A stretch of 61,890 nt of DNA from Methylobacterium sp. J-030 (lineage in GTDB: Bacteria > Pseudomonadota > Alphaproteobacteria > Rhizobiales > Beijerinckiaceae), in NCBI RefSeq assembly GCF_022829545.1, contig NZ_JAKSYM010000062.1:1-61890 (forward strand), written 5' to 3'. Numbering within the stretch: position 1 is the first letter of the stretch; the number at the start of each line of letters is the position of its first letter. The notes under the pieces are model-generated. The model was not told where the DNA came from. It saw only the letters and a program-made list of their open reading frames with translations, and searched no databases. The position numbers and the translations under genes were made by a program. Of the stretch, positions 7,876-16,152 are shown piece by piece.

Positions 7876-10215
7876 TCAAGCCTCCTGAGAGGCGAGCTGC
7901 ATCGCGTTCCCGCGGTTGAGCTTCACCTCTCGGAAGAGCTCACCTTTGCTGACGGTGCTCGCCCGCCAGCCCGGCGGCGCGTTGACGTTGACGTGGACCT
8001 GCCCCTCGGCCTTGGCCGCACCGCCGGCCTGCGCCGCGGCCCGGGCGCGCCCCATCAGAGCGGAACGCCTCTCAGTCGGCTTCGCACCGGCGGTGTCTCC
8101 ATCGCGGCGAAGCCGATCGAGGAAGGGCTTCCGGATTGCGTAGGCGAGGCCGTGCTTCTGCGGGTTCTCGTACCCCGTGATGCCGTTCCACAGCGACTGC
8201 TCGCCTCGCTGCGAGGCTATGATCCGACTGTAGACACCGCGGTACCGGCCCATCATCTCGCGCCGGTACATCTCCTGCTGGACCGACCTGTCACGCCAAT
8301 CCTTCCTCATCTCGGTCGCGAGCGCTCGCAGACGAGGAAACCGATCGTTGCCTTTGGCGTCGCTCCACTGGACTGTCCCGAAAGCATGCGGGACGCCGCG
8401 GCTGTCCTTGTCCCCCATGGCGGCCGGGTTGAGGTTCAGTCCCGACTCGCCCTGCATCATGGCGATCTGGCCGCGGGCCTGCTCCTGAGTGTAGCCCATG
8501 CCGCCCTGGTCGGCGGGGCGACGCATAAACTCCATCCATGAGGCGACGTTGGCACGCCCGGCCGCCGTCATGCCGCTGCGGGCAGCGCGTCGACCGTCGT
8601 TGCCGGTATAGCCGCCGACCGCCGGAGGTTCACCGGGATCGCCGCCAAGGCCGCCACCGCGCTGCCGAAGGGGATGATCGGCACCGGATCCGGTATTGCC
8701 ACCGCCACCGCCCCTGCTTGCGACGCCGAGCCCTCCTCCAGGTCCGCCGCCAAACCCGCCGCCGCCGAGGCTTGCCTTCACGATGCGCGCGCCGCCGAAC
8801 CCGCCCCCGTCGAAGCTCGCCGGGTCGGCCTTCAGCTCGCTCTTCGTCTTCTCGTCCTGCTCGCGCTTGCGCTTGATCTCCTCGGCGAGCTTCTTGATCT
8901 CGTCCGTCAGCTTGTCCCGGCGCTGGCGTTCGTCGCTGGCGACGACGTGGCCTTCGCCCATCGGATCGGGCTGGTTCTCCTTGCGGGCGATGTTCTCGTC
9001 GAGGATCGCGAGCTGCTTCTGCAGGTCGCCCTGGCGCAGCATCAGCGGCGCGAGGTCGCCGCGCATGCCGTCCTGGATGCGGCCGGCCGGGCGGTCCTTG
9101 CCGAGCCCGAGGTCGGTGTCCTTGTCGATCTTGCCCAGCTTCTTCAGCGCGTCGCCGACGTTGCCGTGCAGCAGGTCCTTTACGACGCCGAGCGCGTCGC
9201 CGACCGACCGGATCGCGGTCGCGGTCTCCTGCCCGAACGTCTTGATGTCACCGAAGAACGCGGCGGCCCCGGCCTTGGCCTCGGCCCATGGAAACTGCTG
9301 GATCGCCGTCTTGGCGGCGGCCAGCCCGTCGACGATGCCCTCGCGGATGTCGCCCTTGTGCTCGCGCAGCCAGCCGCCGAGTTCGGTCAGCCCGGCGTTC
9401 AGCGGCTGTAGCAGGTCGGGCCCGAGATCGTCGCGCAGGCCGCGGAGCTGATCGCGCAGCGACTGGATCTGTCGCTCGAACACGATCGCCGCATCCTCGG
9501 CCGCCTTGCCGAAGCTGCCGAGATCCTTCTGCGCCTGCTCCTGCTGCTTGTGCAGGCCGGCGAGCCCTTCGCTGCCGAGCGCGCCGAGCGAGCGGTCGCC
9601 CAGCAGCTTCTCCGCGAGGTCACCGCGCTGAAGCGGGTCCTTCACGCTGGCGATCATGTCCAGCGTCTTCTGGTAGGCCTCCGCGTTCGTGCGCGCCGTC
9701 TTGATGGACTGGGTCCACTTGGCGACGTTGCCGGTCGGGTCCTTCGAGCTCTGCTGCAGCAGGAAGTTGTAGGCCTCACCGCGGTTGCGGTGCATCTGGT
9801 CGATCTGGTCCGCGAAGTAGCGGGTCGAGCGCGCGATCTGGCTCGGGTCGAGGTTGAACCGCCCGGCCACCGACTGCAGCTCGCGCAGCTTGCCGGCGCC
9901 GATCCCGACCTCGCGGGAGAGGTAGGACAGGTTCGTGGTGTCGGCCGAGAACCCGCGCAGGGCCGATCCGATCCCGGCGATCGCCCCGCCGGCGGTGAGC
10001 GCCGCGATGCCGAAGCCAGCGAGCGCCGGGTTCAGCATGTCCTTGGCCACCGTGGCGGTCTTCGCCATGTGGCCCTGGACCTCCTCCAGGTCCTTCTTCA
10101 GCTGCTTGACGCCCGGGCCGCCGCTGATGCCGCGCAGCTGCGTCTGAAGGCTCTTGAGCGGGCCGGAGAACTTGTCGACGATCTCGGCCTGCATGCGCAG
10201 CGCGTCGTCAGCCAT
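7876..10215 (-). CDS. Tail tape measure protein with C-terminal phage tail lysozyme domain
   Basis: 779 aa. N-terminal 450 residues are coiled-coil/helical with a hydrophobic stretch around 55-85 (AGFGIAALTAGGAIAGIGSAL), as in tape measure proteins that set tail length and enter the membrane. Residues 475-545 form a glycine-rich linker. Residues about 550-690 match the phage tail lysozyme fold: IAMMQGESGLNLNP contains the candidate catalytic Glu, followed by HAFGTVQWSD and YRGVYSRI. The enzyme would open peptidoglycan during DNA entry. Follows the frameshifted assembly chaperone, the canonical order, and overlaps it by 8 nt. Confidence 0.88.
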   Translation of the reverse strand: MADDALRMQAEIVDKFSGPLKSLQTQLRGISGGPGVKQLKKDLEEVQGHMAKTATVAKDMLNPALAGFGIAALTAGGAIAGIGSALRGFSADTTNLSYLSREVGIGAGKLRELQSVAGRFNLDPSQIARSTRYFADQIDQMHRNRGEAYNFLLQQSSKDPTGNVAKWTQSIKTARTNAEAYQKTLDMIASVKDPLQRGDLAEKLLGDRSLGALGSEGLAGLHKQQEQAQKDLGSFGKAAEDAAIVFERQIQSLRDQLRGLRDDLGPDLLQPLNAGLTELGGWLREHKGDIREGIVDGLAAAKTAIQQFPWAEAKAGAAAFFGDIKTFGQETATAIRSVGDALGVVKDLLHGNVGDALKKLGKIDKDTDLGLGKDRPAGRIQDGMRGDLAPLMLRQGDLQKQLAILDENIARKENQPDPMGEGHVVASDERQRRDKLTDEIKKLAEEIKRKREQDEKTKSELKADPASFDGGGFGGARIVKASLGGGGFGGGPGGGLGVASRGGGGGNTGSGADHPLRQRGGGLGGDPGEPPAVGGYTGNDGRRAARSGMTAAGRANVASWMEFMRRPADQGGMGYTQEQARGQIAMMQGESGLNLNPAAMGDKDSRGVPHAFGTVQWSDAKGNDRFPRLRALATEMRKDWRDRSVQQEMYRREMMGRYRGVYSRIIASQRGEQSLWNGITGYENPQKHGLAYAIRKPFLDRLRRDGDTAGAKPTERRSALMGRARAAAQAGGAAKAEGQVHVNVNAPPGWRASTVSKGELFREVKLNRGNAMQLASQEA

Positions 10216-10399
10216 CCCCGTGAACCTCTTCCAGGACCTCGGCGACCTCGTTCCAGAGGGCGGTGATCACGTGCTCGGGCTGGTCCAGGAGCCAGGGGAG
10301 CTGGACCGCGCCCTTCAGGACGACGGCGAGCCGGACGCAGTCCCGGAGGGGGGTCTCGCCCGTTGGACCGGCAAGAAAAAATCCGACACCCGCCAGCAC
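10208..10399 (-). CDS. Tail assembly chaperone, -1 frame extension (E'/T-like)
   Basis: This open frame has no good start of its own and is best read as the -1 extension of the gene at 10315-10677. It would add about 55 residues (LAGPTGETPLRD ... EEVHGDG) after the slippery site at 10375-10381, giving a 156-aa fusion that binds the tape measure protein. It ends inside the first codons of the tape measure gene. Same arrangement as lambda G/GT and P2 E/E+E'. Confidence 0.75.
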   Translation of the reverse strand: MLAGVGFFLAGPTGETPLRDCVRLAVVLKGAVQLPWLLDQPEHVITALWNEVAEVLEEVHGDG

Positions 10400-10677
10400 G
10401 CGGCGGCGAAGTCGTTCGGGTCGAGGCGCGCGATCGTGGACGGCGGGACGCCGGCCAATCGCGACAGCATCTCCCCCATGAGCCGGGTGTCGAAGCGGAT
10501 CGTCGAGGCCGGGTCGAGCGCGTTCATGTCGATCAGGACGGGGTTGCCCCCGACCTGGATCATGTCGCCGGCGGTCGGCTTCTTGAACACGAGCTCGGAG
10601 ACCATCTCGCCGTTGGCGAGCACCGGCTCGGCGAGCGAGAGGGTGACGGCGCCGGCGGGCTTTGCGGTGTCGGTCAT
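10315..10677 (-). CDS. Tail assembly chaperone (Mu gp41-like, zero-frame product)
   Basis: 120 aa; gp41 family with VTLSLAEPVLANGEMVSELVF and the motif TAGDMIQ near residue 36. Tail assembly chaperones coat the tape measure protein while the tube polymerises. The gene lies between tail tube and tape measure, and a T TTT TTC heptamer occurs in the correct phase near codon 100, so the full-length zero-frame protein is the short form and a minority of ribosomes should make the long form. Confidence 0.85.
   Translation of the reverse strand: MTDTAKPAGAVTLSLAEPVLANGEMVSELVFKKPTAGDMIQVGGNPVLIDMNALDPASTIRFDTRLMGEMLSRLAGVPPSTIARLDPNDFAAACWRVSDFFLPVQRARPPSGTASGSPSS
10375..10381 (-). promoter_or_regulatory. 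Programmed -1 ribosomal frameshift site (T TTT TTC)
   Basis: On the minus strand codons GAT TTT TTC of the chaperone gene form the slippery heptamer T TTT TTC in the right phase. Both tRNAs re-pair with Phe codons after slipping back one base, and the new frame (CTT GCC GGT ...) stays open to 10208. A downstream stimulatory structure was not assessed. Confidence 0.8.
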
Positions 10678-10703
10678 GGCGGGATCCTCAGGTCAGCCGC
10701 GCG

Positions 10704-11066
10704 TCAGCTCGTGAGCTCGGTGCAGCTCGTGCCCTCGAAGCGGACCTGGAACATGCCCTCCTTCGAGTTCACTTCGGAGCGGCCCGCGCGCCACGCGTTC
10801 TTCAGTGTAAAGACGCGCCCGTCGGCGAGCTCGACCGTGATCGTCGAGTTCGTGATCGCGTCGACGTCGGCGACGCGGGTGCCAGGCATGAGCGAGACGT
10901 CGCCCTGGATGTACGGCACCAGCGGGTTCTCGCTGTAGCCGTGGACGTAGTCCTGGCCGGCGATGCCGGCCTTCTCGGTCGCCGACGGCGAGACCGTGAG
11001 ATTGCCGCGGACGGCGAGGCGGGTGCCGTCGACCGACCAGAAGGCGACGCCTGCGATGCGAGCCAC
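10704..11066 (-). CDS. Tail tube protein (Mu gpM family)
   Basis: 120 aa, the usual size. N-terminus IAGVAFWSVDG followed by LAVRGNLTVSPS and the IQGDVSLMPGT loop are typical of phage tail tube proteins of the Mu gpM type that form the inner channel. Directly downstream of the sheath gene and upstream of the chaperone. Confidence 0.88.
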   Translation of the reverse strand: MARIAGVAFWSVDGTRLAVRGNLTVSPSATEKAGIAGQDYVHGYSENPLVPYIQGDVSLMPGTRVADVDAITNSTITVELADGRVFTLKNAWRAGRSEVNSKEGMFQVRFEGTSCTELTS

Positions 11067-11166
11067 GATGTACCTCCAGGGCTGGGAGCGCGCGGCTCGC
11101 TGCCGATCGGATCAGGGATGCGGAGAAGGGGAGCGGGCGCGCTCTGGAGCGCGCCGTGCGCGAGCG

Positions 11167-12672
11167 TCAGCTCGTGTAGTGGAGGCGGAAGCCGGCCCGG
11201 ACGTTGAAGCGCCGCAGCTGGTTGATCACCGCCGGCGGGTAGTAGACCTCGACCGTGTTCGGCTCGGTCTGCGAGCGCACGACCTGGAGGTTGGCCGCGA
11301 AGTCGTCGCCCTGCTGCGCGACGCCCTGCTCCTCCAGTTCGAGGTAGTGGGCGACGAGCTCGGCCTTGATCGTCTTCGGCGTGGCGATCGTCTGGCCGGC
11401 GCCGAACGGCGTGCCGTCGTCGGCGAGCTTGCACCGGCCGAACTTCTGCGTGACCCGCGTCTGCAGCGCTCGGAAGATGTAGGCGAGGGTGGCGAGCGTG
11501 GTGGCGAGCTCGTAGGCGTTGTCGGGCCGGCCGTAGGCGTTGAGCTGGTACTGGGTCTGCTCGCGCATGATCGTCGAGACGCCGGCGATCGCCGTCTTGA
11601 TCGCCAGGCCGACGGTGGCGAGCGAGTTGATCTGCGACTTGATGAACTGGTTCTGGCGCTGGGCCGGCATGTGGCCGACCAGGGGCAGCGTCTGCAGCGG
11701 CAGGCCCGGGTCGGCCGCGAAGCTGCCCGAGGCGGTCGCCGCGTAGATCGCCGCGAGCTCCCAGGAGGGCGTCGGCGACTGCAGCTCGTCCGCCATCACC
11801 GAGATGGTCGGGTAGTTGAACTGCTGGCCCCAGGTGTAGAGGTTGGCGTACATGTCCTTGTGGGCCGAGAAGATCTGCCCGTAGATCTCGCGCTGCCAGC
11901 CCCAGCGGCCGCTGTCGGAGAAACCGTACTCCTGCGCCCAGGCCGCGAGCGAGCCGGCGTCGGTGAACGGCATGCCCACCCACTCGTAGTTCTGGTCGCC
12001 GAGGTTCGGGATCGCGGTCGAGAAGTCCGGGTTGCCGGAACCGCCCCCGAGCACGTTGCCCGCGGGATAGGTCGCGACCAGGCCCGAGGGCGTGGTCTGG
12101 CCGCCGAGCGTGCCGAGGACGTTCTCCTCGATCCGGATCTCGCTGCCGGAGTTGCCGGCCCACTTGCAGGTGAGGTTCACCTTGGCCGGATTGGTGCCGT
12201 CGACGGCCGCCGTCACCGGCAGGTCGACCGCGGCCGTGATCGCCGCGACGACCGCGGCGGCGACCTGGGCGGCGCTCATGCCGGTGGTGATCGCGACCTG
12301 CACGAGCTGGCCGGCGACGTACAGGTAGTAGGTCCCGGCCTGGACGCTGGTGGCCGCGTAGGTCACGGAGTTGGCCGCCGGGGCGCCGGTCGCCGGCGCG
12401 ATCGGCAGGCAGAGCAGAGGCACGCCCTGGTTGATGGCGATGAACACCTGCACCATGCGGGACAGCATCGAGCCGATCCCGAACATCGCGTCGGCCTGGC
12501 CCTTCGAGGCGCAGGCGACGGGGACGCCCGGCGTGGCGGTGCCGGCCGAGGTCATGTGTCCGGTGAGCAGGGCCTCGAGGGTCGCGACCGCGGTGCCGGC
12601 CTGCGTGGAGTCCACCTCGATGCCGATGCCCGGGACCTTGTAGAAGGGCGGGATCGTCTGGATGAAGGTCAC
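11167..12672 (-). CDS. Tail sheath protein (Mu gpL family)
   Basis: 501 aa, normal for contractile tail sheaths. Opens with IPPFYKVPGIGIEVDSTQAG, the conserved sheath start, and ends with a hydrophobic FNVRAGFRLHYTS C-terminal strand that links neighbouring subunits. Conserved blocks GKADAMFG-like (GQADAMFGIGSML) and LVGHMPAQRQNQF are visible. Establishes that the phage has a contractile (myovirus-type) tail. Confidence 0.93.
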   Translation of the reverse strand: MTFIQTIPPFYKVPGIGIEVDSTQAGTAVATLEALLTGHMTSAGTATPGVPVACASKGQADAMFGIGSMLSRMVQVFIAINQGVPLLCLPIAPATGAPAANSVTYAATSVQAGTYYLYVAGQLVQVAITTGMSAAQVAAAVVAAITAAVDLPVTAAVDGTNPAKVNLTCKWAGNSGSEIRIEENVLGTLGGQTTPSGLVATYPAGNVLGGGSGNPDFSTAIPNLGDQNYEWVGMPFTDAGSLAAWAQEYGFSDSGRWGWQREIYGQIFSAHKDMYANLYTWGQQFNYPTISVMADELQSPTPSWELAAIYAATASGSFAADPGLPLQTLPLVGHMPAQRQNQFIKSQINSLATVGLAIKTAIAGVSTIMREQTQYQLNAYGRPDNAYELATTLATLAYIFRALQTRVTQKFGRCKLADDGTPFGAGQTIATPKTIKAELVAHYLELEEQGVAQQGDDFAANLQVVRSQTEPNTVEVYYPPAVINQLRRFNVRAGFRLHYTS

Positions 12673-12675
12673 GGC

Positions 12676-12906
12676 TTACGACTCCTTGGTCTCGGCCGGG
12701 GCCGGCGCGGGTTCGATGGGGGCGGGCTCGGAGGCGGGAGCCGGATCCGGCTCGACCGCCTCGAGCGGCGCGATGGCGCCGTCGCGGATCAGGCGGAGCG
12801 TGAACTGGTCGTCGGGCCAGTTGCCGCCGTCGGGCGGCAGGGGACCGGCGGCGGGGTGCGGCGGGCACGCGCCCGCGCGCACCGCCTTGACGGCGATGAG
12901 CGGCAT
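12676..12906 (-). CDS. DUF2635 small tail protein (Mu gp38-like)
   Basis: 76 aa. Opens with a basic segment, PHPAAGPLPPDGG then a strand and RLIRDGAIA, the shape of DUF2635/Mu gp38, always next to the sheath gene. A Pro/Ala/Glu-rich tail (residues 48-76) extends it. Stops 3 nt before the sheath ATG. Confidence 0.7.
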   Translation of the reverse strand: MPLIAVKAVRAGACPPHPAAGPLPPDGGNWPDDQFTLRLIRDGAIAPLEAVEPDPAPASEPAPIEPAPAPAETKES

Positions 12907-12934
12907 TCCAGAGCTCCGACGGGAGAGGGGCGCG

Positions 12935-13528
12935 CTAAACGGCGCCGGGGACGTCGACGTGGATCGTGACGGCCGGGGTGTTCGCGTCGTGCCCGAGCGG
13001 GCGCGCGGTGAAGATGAGGTGCTGCAGGTCCTGGCGGACGCCCGGGTCGTAGACGACGCGCTTCAGGAAGGTCATCTCGACGCGCAGCTCGCCGAGGTAC
13101 GTGTCGCCGTCCTGGGGGAACAGGCGGCGGCGCTGGATGCGGGTGACCGCCTCGAACAGCGGGAAGCGCTCGGGATCGTCCCAGGCTTTGGACGTGTCCT
13201 GCTTGCTGACGAAGCTCGGGTCGGTGAGCAGCGTGGTCTAGATCAGCGTGATCAGCGCATCGATGTCGCCGTCGATCCGCTCGGGCGTCTCGTAGCCCTC
13301 GACCAGCGAGATGCCGATCGTGATCTCGGCCTCGAACCGGGGCGGTCCGTCGTTCGCGTCGCCGTCGGGCGAGAGCGTCTCGCCCATGATCACGACCAGC
13401 AGGCCCGGCAGCTCGTCTTCCTGCAGCTGCGGGATCGGCTGGTTCCGGATCGTCAGGGCCGGCAGGCCGGGGAGCACCTTCAGACGCTCGGTGATCGCGT
13501 CCCGGATGCGCATGGCGTCCGTGCTCAT
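12935..13528 (-). pseudogene. Tail terminator-like protein (Mu gp37 position) with an in-frame TAG at codon 97
   Basis: ATG at 13528 overlaps the FII-like gene by ATGA. The first 96 residues (STDAMRIRDAITERLKVLPG ... DGDIDALITLI) form the N-terminal half of a tail completion/terminator protein. A TAG at 13240-13238 follows, but the same frame continues without interruption (TTLLTDPSFVSKQDTSKAW, then RRRLFPQDGDTYLGELRVEM) to a TAG at 12937-12935, giving 197 codons, the length expected for Mu gp37 relatives. The amber is one base from Gln or Glu. The product is either truncated, read through, or a sequencing error. Confidence 0.7.
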
Positions 13529-13896
13529 GACCCGGTCGCCCCGCTCTTCGGCGGCACGCCGCGCTTCAGGAACAGCGTCGCCCCGCCCTGGCCGTCGAGA
13601 TCGATGTCGTCGATCCAGAGCGTGTTCTCGGTCGGCAGGCTGAGGTAGGCGGGCACGTCGATGATGTCCCTGGTCTTCGGCGGTATCGCGAACTCGGAGA
13701 GCCGGATCCCGAGGGTCAAAGTCCGGCTGTTCAGGAGCCGATTGTCCTCGGTCGCCACGTCGAGGTTGCGCGAGCTCCAGACGCCGCGCGCCGGGTAGGC
13801 CGGCTTGCCCGGCTGCGAGCGCACCGGGCACACCGAGATCGGGCGCGCGAAGGCGTCGATCCCGGGCCCGAGCGCGAGCGCGGCAAAGTCGATCAT
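13525..13896 (-). CDS. Head-tail connector (lambda FII-like)
   Basis: 123 aa. Fits the head-tail attachment family by position (after capsid, before tail terminator), size and a beta-rich sequence with PARGVWSSRNLDVATEDNRL and LWIDDIDLDGQGG. Joins the neck of the lambda-type head to the tail. No decisive motif, so moderate confidence. Confidence 0.6.
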   Translation of the reverse strand: MIDFAALALGPGIDAFARPISVCPVRSQPGKPAYPARGVWSSRNLDVATEDNRLLNSRTLTLGIRLSEFAIPPKTRDIIDVPAYLSLPTENTLWIDDIDLDGQGGATLFLKRGVPPKSGATGS

Positions 13897-13906
13897 CGCG
13901 CCGCGC

Positions 13907-14182
13907 TCAGGCTTGGTGGCCGAACCGCGGGCCGGCGCCGTAGACGACGGCCGGGGCGTCCGGGTCGACGAGGAAGCCGGCGAGCCGGAGATGCGCGATC
14001 TCGGCGGCCGGGAGTTCGACCTCCTCGCCGGGCGCGGCGACGCGCTGGACCGTCTGGTAGACCGGCTTACCTTCCGCGGTGTAGCCGGCGATCCGCCGCT
14101 CGTCGGACGGCACCGTCACGGTGCGTCCCTTCGCGACGATGCCCTTTGCGAGCTTCGGCGCGGCTTCCTTGGTCTCGGGCAT
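13907..14182 (-). CDS. Small phage protein downstream of capsid gene, unknown
   Basis: 91 aa: Lys/Ala-rich start, then a compact beta-like region (GRTVTVPSDERRIAGY) and PGEEVELPAAEIAHLRLAGFLVDPD, which resembles the small LRxxG-type proteins often found between capsid and connector genes (lambda FI position). Function not recognised. Confidence 0.55.
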   Translation of the reverse strand: MPETKEAAPKLAKGIVAKGRTVTVPSDERRIAGYTAEGKPVYQTVQRVAAPGEEVELPAAEIAHLRLAGFLVDPDAPAVVYGAGPRFGHQA

Positions 14183-14236
14183 GTCGGCTCCGGGGTGGGA
14201 AGGGTGCGGTGGGGCGCGGCCGGAGCCGCGCCGCGA

Positions 14237-15307
14237 TCAGCTGAAGACGGGCGGGCAGGCGACGATGGAGATCGCCGCGTTGACCCGCGAGGGGATCACG
14301 ATCGGCGAGGACTGCATCAGCAGCATGCGCTGGGCGGGGTCGTTCTCGACCCAGGTCTTCGGCGCGAACGGCAGGGCGGCGTAGTTGAACGCCGGGTCCA
14401 TGATCTGGCCGAAGGCGCGCGTGCCCATCAGGTCGGGGCCGGACATCACGACGGAGCCGTCCGCGAGCATCGGCACCTCGACGCCGGCGTCGTTCACGAA
14501 CCAGTCGTTGTAGATCCAGAGGTCGTACTGGCCCCACCGGCCCTTGTAGACGGCGCCCTTCTCGATCGCGGCGCCGACGTTGACGTTGTTCCCGGCCTCG
14601 CCGAGCTTCGGATAGTAGATCGCGCCCTTGAGCAGCGGGTCGGCGATGAAGCCTTCCCAGGACGAGGTCGTGAAGACGATGTCGAGCATCTTGGCGCCCG
14701 ACTTCTTCAGGACCTGCCGCTGCGCCGCCTCGATGTCGGTCGTCGGCGAGGCGGTGCCGGCCGCCACGTTGGCCGGGGTCCAGGTGGCCGCGCCGGTCTT
14801 GGCGACGGTCAGGCTCGGGTCGCGCCCGAAATCCACCACCACGGTCGGGAAGCCATCGCCGGCGATGGTGACGGTGCCGGTCGCCAGCGCCGAGGCCGCC
14901 ATCCACTCCAGGCGGCGGGTCAGCATGTCGACCTGGTCCGTCATCTCGAACTCGAGGTTCATCATCTCGCGTTCGACGCCGGACAGCTCGCCGCCGATCC
15001 GCTCGCCGATCTGGCGGCGGACGGGGCGGCGGAGATCCGGGGCGCGCTTGTCCTTCACGTAGGCCGGCTTGAACGTGTTGGTCTGGACGCGGCGCTGCTC
15101 GACGAGCTTGCCCTCGACCAGGGGCGACACGAACGGCGCCATGCGGCGGATGCCGATGTCGACGTCGATCGAGACGTACTCGCTGTCGCTGACGACGAGG
15201 TTCGGGAAGAACTTGTCGAGCAGGAAGGACTGCGAGCGCTTCAGGTTCGGGACGACCTGGATCAGCGTGTTGGTGTCGTAGATCAGGGAGCCGGCTGGCG
15301 CGGACAT
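14237..15307 (-). CDS. Major capsid protein E (lambda gpE family)
   Basis: 356 aa. Clear match to the lambda E/GpE major capsid family: SQSFLLDKFFPN near the start, ISIDVDIGIRRMAPFV-like (YVSIDVDIGIRRMAPFVSPL), FKPAYVKDKR, and a long helix with ERIGGELSGVEREMM. HK97-fold shell protein. Neighbours are gpD upstream and connector downstream, as in lambda. Confidence 0.93.
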   Translation of the reverse strand: MSAPAGSLIYDTNTLIQVVPNLKRSQSFLLDKFFPNLVVSDSEYVSIDVDIGIRRMAPFVSPLVEGKLVEQRRVQTNTFKPAYVKDKRAPDLRRPVRRQIGERIGGELSGVEREMMNLEFEMTDQVDMLTRRLEWMAASALATGTVTIAGDGFPTVVVDFGRDPSLTVAKTGAATWTPANVAAGTASPTTDIEAAQRQVLKKSGAKMLDIVFTTSSWEGFIADPLLKGAIYYPKLGEAGNNVNVGAAIEKGAVYKGRWGQYDLWIYNDWFVNDAGVEVPMLADGSVVMSGPDLMGTRAFGQIMDPAFNYAALPFAPKTWVENDPAQRMLLMQSSPIVIPSRVNAAISIVACPPVFS

Positions 15308-15394
15308 CGGGTTTCTCCGGACATGGTGAAAGACCCGCGTCGCGCGATGGCGGCCGGGGCGAAGCTTTCAGCGGTTGAGGGGTCGGTGTTGGGA

Positions 15395-16081
15395 TCAGGT
15401 CGGGTCGGCGGCGGAGACCGCAGACTTCACGAACAGGCCAAGCGGGCGCAGCGCGGCGGCGACCGCCGGCAGCGAGAGGCTCGGGTCGAGGATCAGCGCG
15501 TTGCCGTTCAGCTCGGCCATCAGGTAGACGCCGCTGAGGAGATCGCCGGCCGTCACGTCGACGGTGTCGACCGCCACCGCGCAGGGCGCCTGGCTGCCGT
15601 CGGTCGCCGTGGCGACGCAGGGGCGGTAGCTGCCGGAGCCGTTGCCCACGGTTATCGCGAAGCTGTCGCCCGCCCCCATCGCGGTCGCGCCGGGGGTGAA
15701 GGTGAAGGACAGCTCGGCATCGACGTACGCGCCCGCGGCCTTGCCAGGCGCGAGCTGTGTGCCGTTCGGGCTCAGCACCGTGTACGCCGTCGGGCCGGTG
15801 AAGGAGACCACGTAGGTGCCGACCTTCGCCTTGCCGCCGGACGCGACGGCGGTGATCGTGCCGTTGCCGACGTTGCCGGCGGTCGCGACCGGTGCAGAGG
15901 GGGCCGCCTCCAGCACCTGGCCGAGCACGGTGCCGCGCGGGATCACCACGCCGCCGGTGAGGACGCCCTGTCCCGTGACGATCTTGAGATTGCCGGCGAT
16001 CAGCTGATCGGGGACGTAGACGTAGTCGGTGGCCCCCGGGATCTGCGGGTTGCCGGCGATGGTGTTGACGGTCACGGTCAT
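15395..16081 (-). CDS. Head decoration protein (lambda gpD-like) with inserted domain
   Basis: 228 aa, twice the length of lambda D. The D core is split: GVVIPRGTVLGQV lies at residues 41-53 and the matching C-terminal part (VDVTAGDLLSGVYLMAELN) at 170-190. Between them, residues 62-150 form an added beta-rich domain (VGTYVVSFTGPTAYTVLSPN, FTFTPGATAMGAGDSFAI). D trimers stabilise the expanded shell and the insertion would be displayed on the capsid surface. Confidence 0.8.
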   Translation of the reverse strand: MTVTVNTIAGNPQIPGATDYVYVPDQLIAGNLKIVTGQGVLTGGVVIPRGTVLGQVLEAAPSAPVATAGNVGNGTITAVASGGKAKVGTYVVSFTGPTAYTVLSPNGTQLAPGKAAGAYVDAELSFTFTPGATAMGAGDSFAITVGNGSGSYRPCVATATDGSQAPCAVAVDTVDVTAGDLLSGVYLMAELNGNALILDPSLSLPAVAAALRPLGLFVKSAVSAADPT

Positions 16082-16152
16082 GGCGAGTGGGTCCTCGGTA
16101 GCGCGGGCGGCGGTGGCGGGCGGAGGTTTCCGCCCGCAGGATCAGCGGAGGG

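Noticed and set aside
10963..12969. Long plus-strand open frame opposite tail sheath and tube
   Set aside because: Shadow ORF: Arg/Gly-rich, no domain; the reverse strand is a standard tail sheath.
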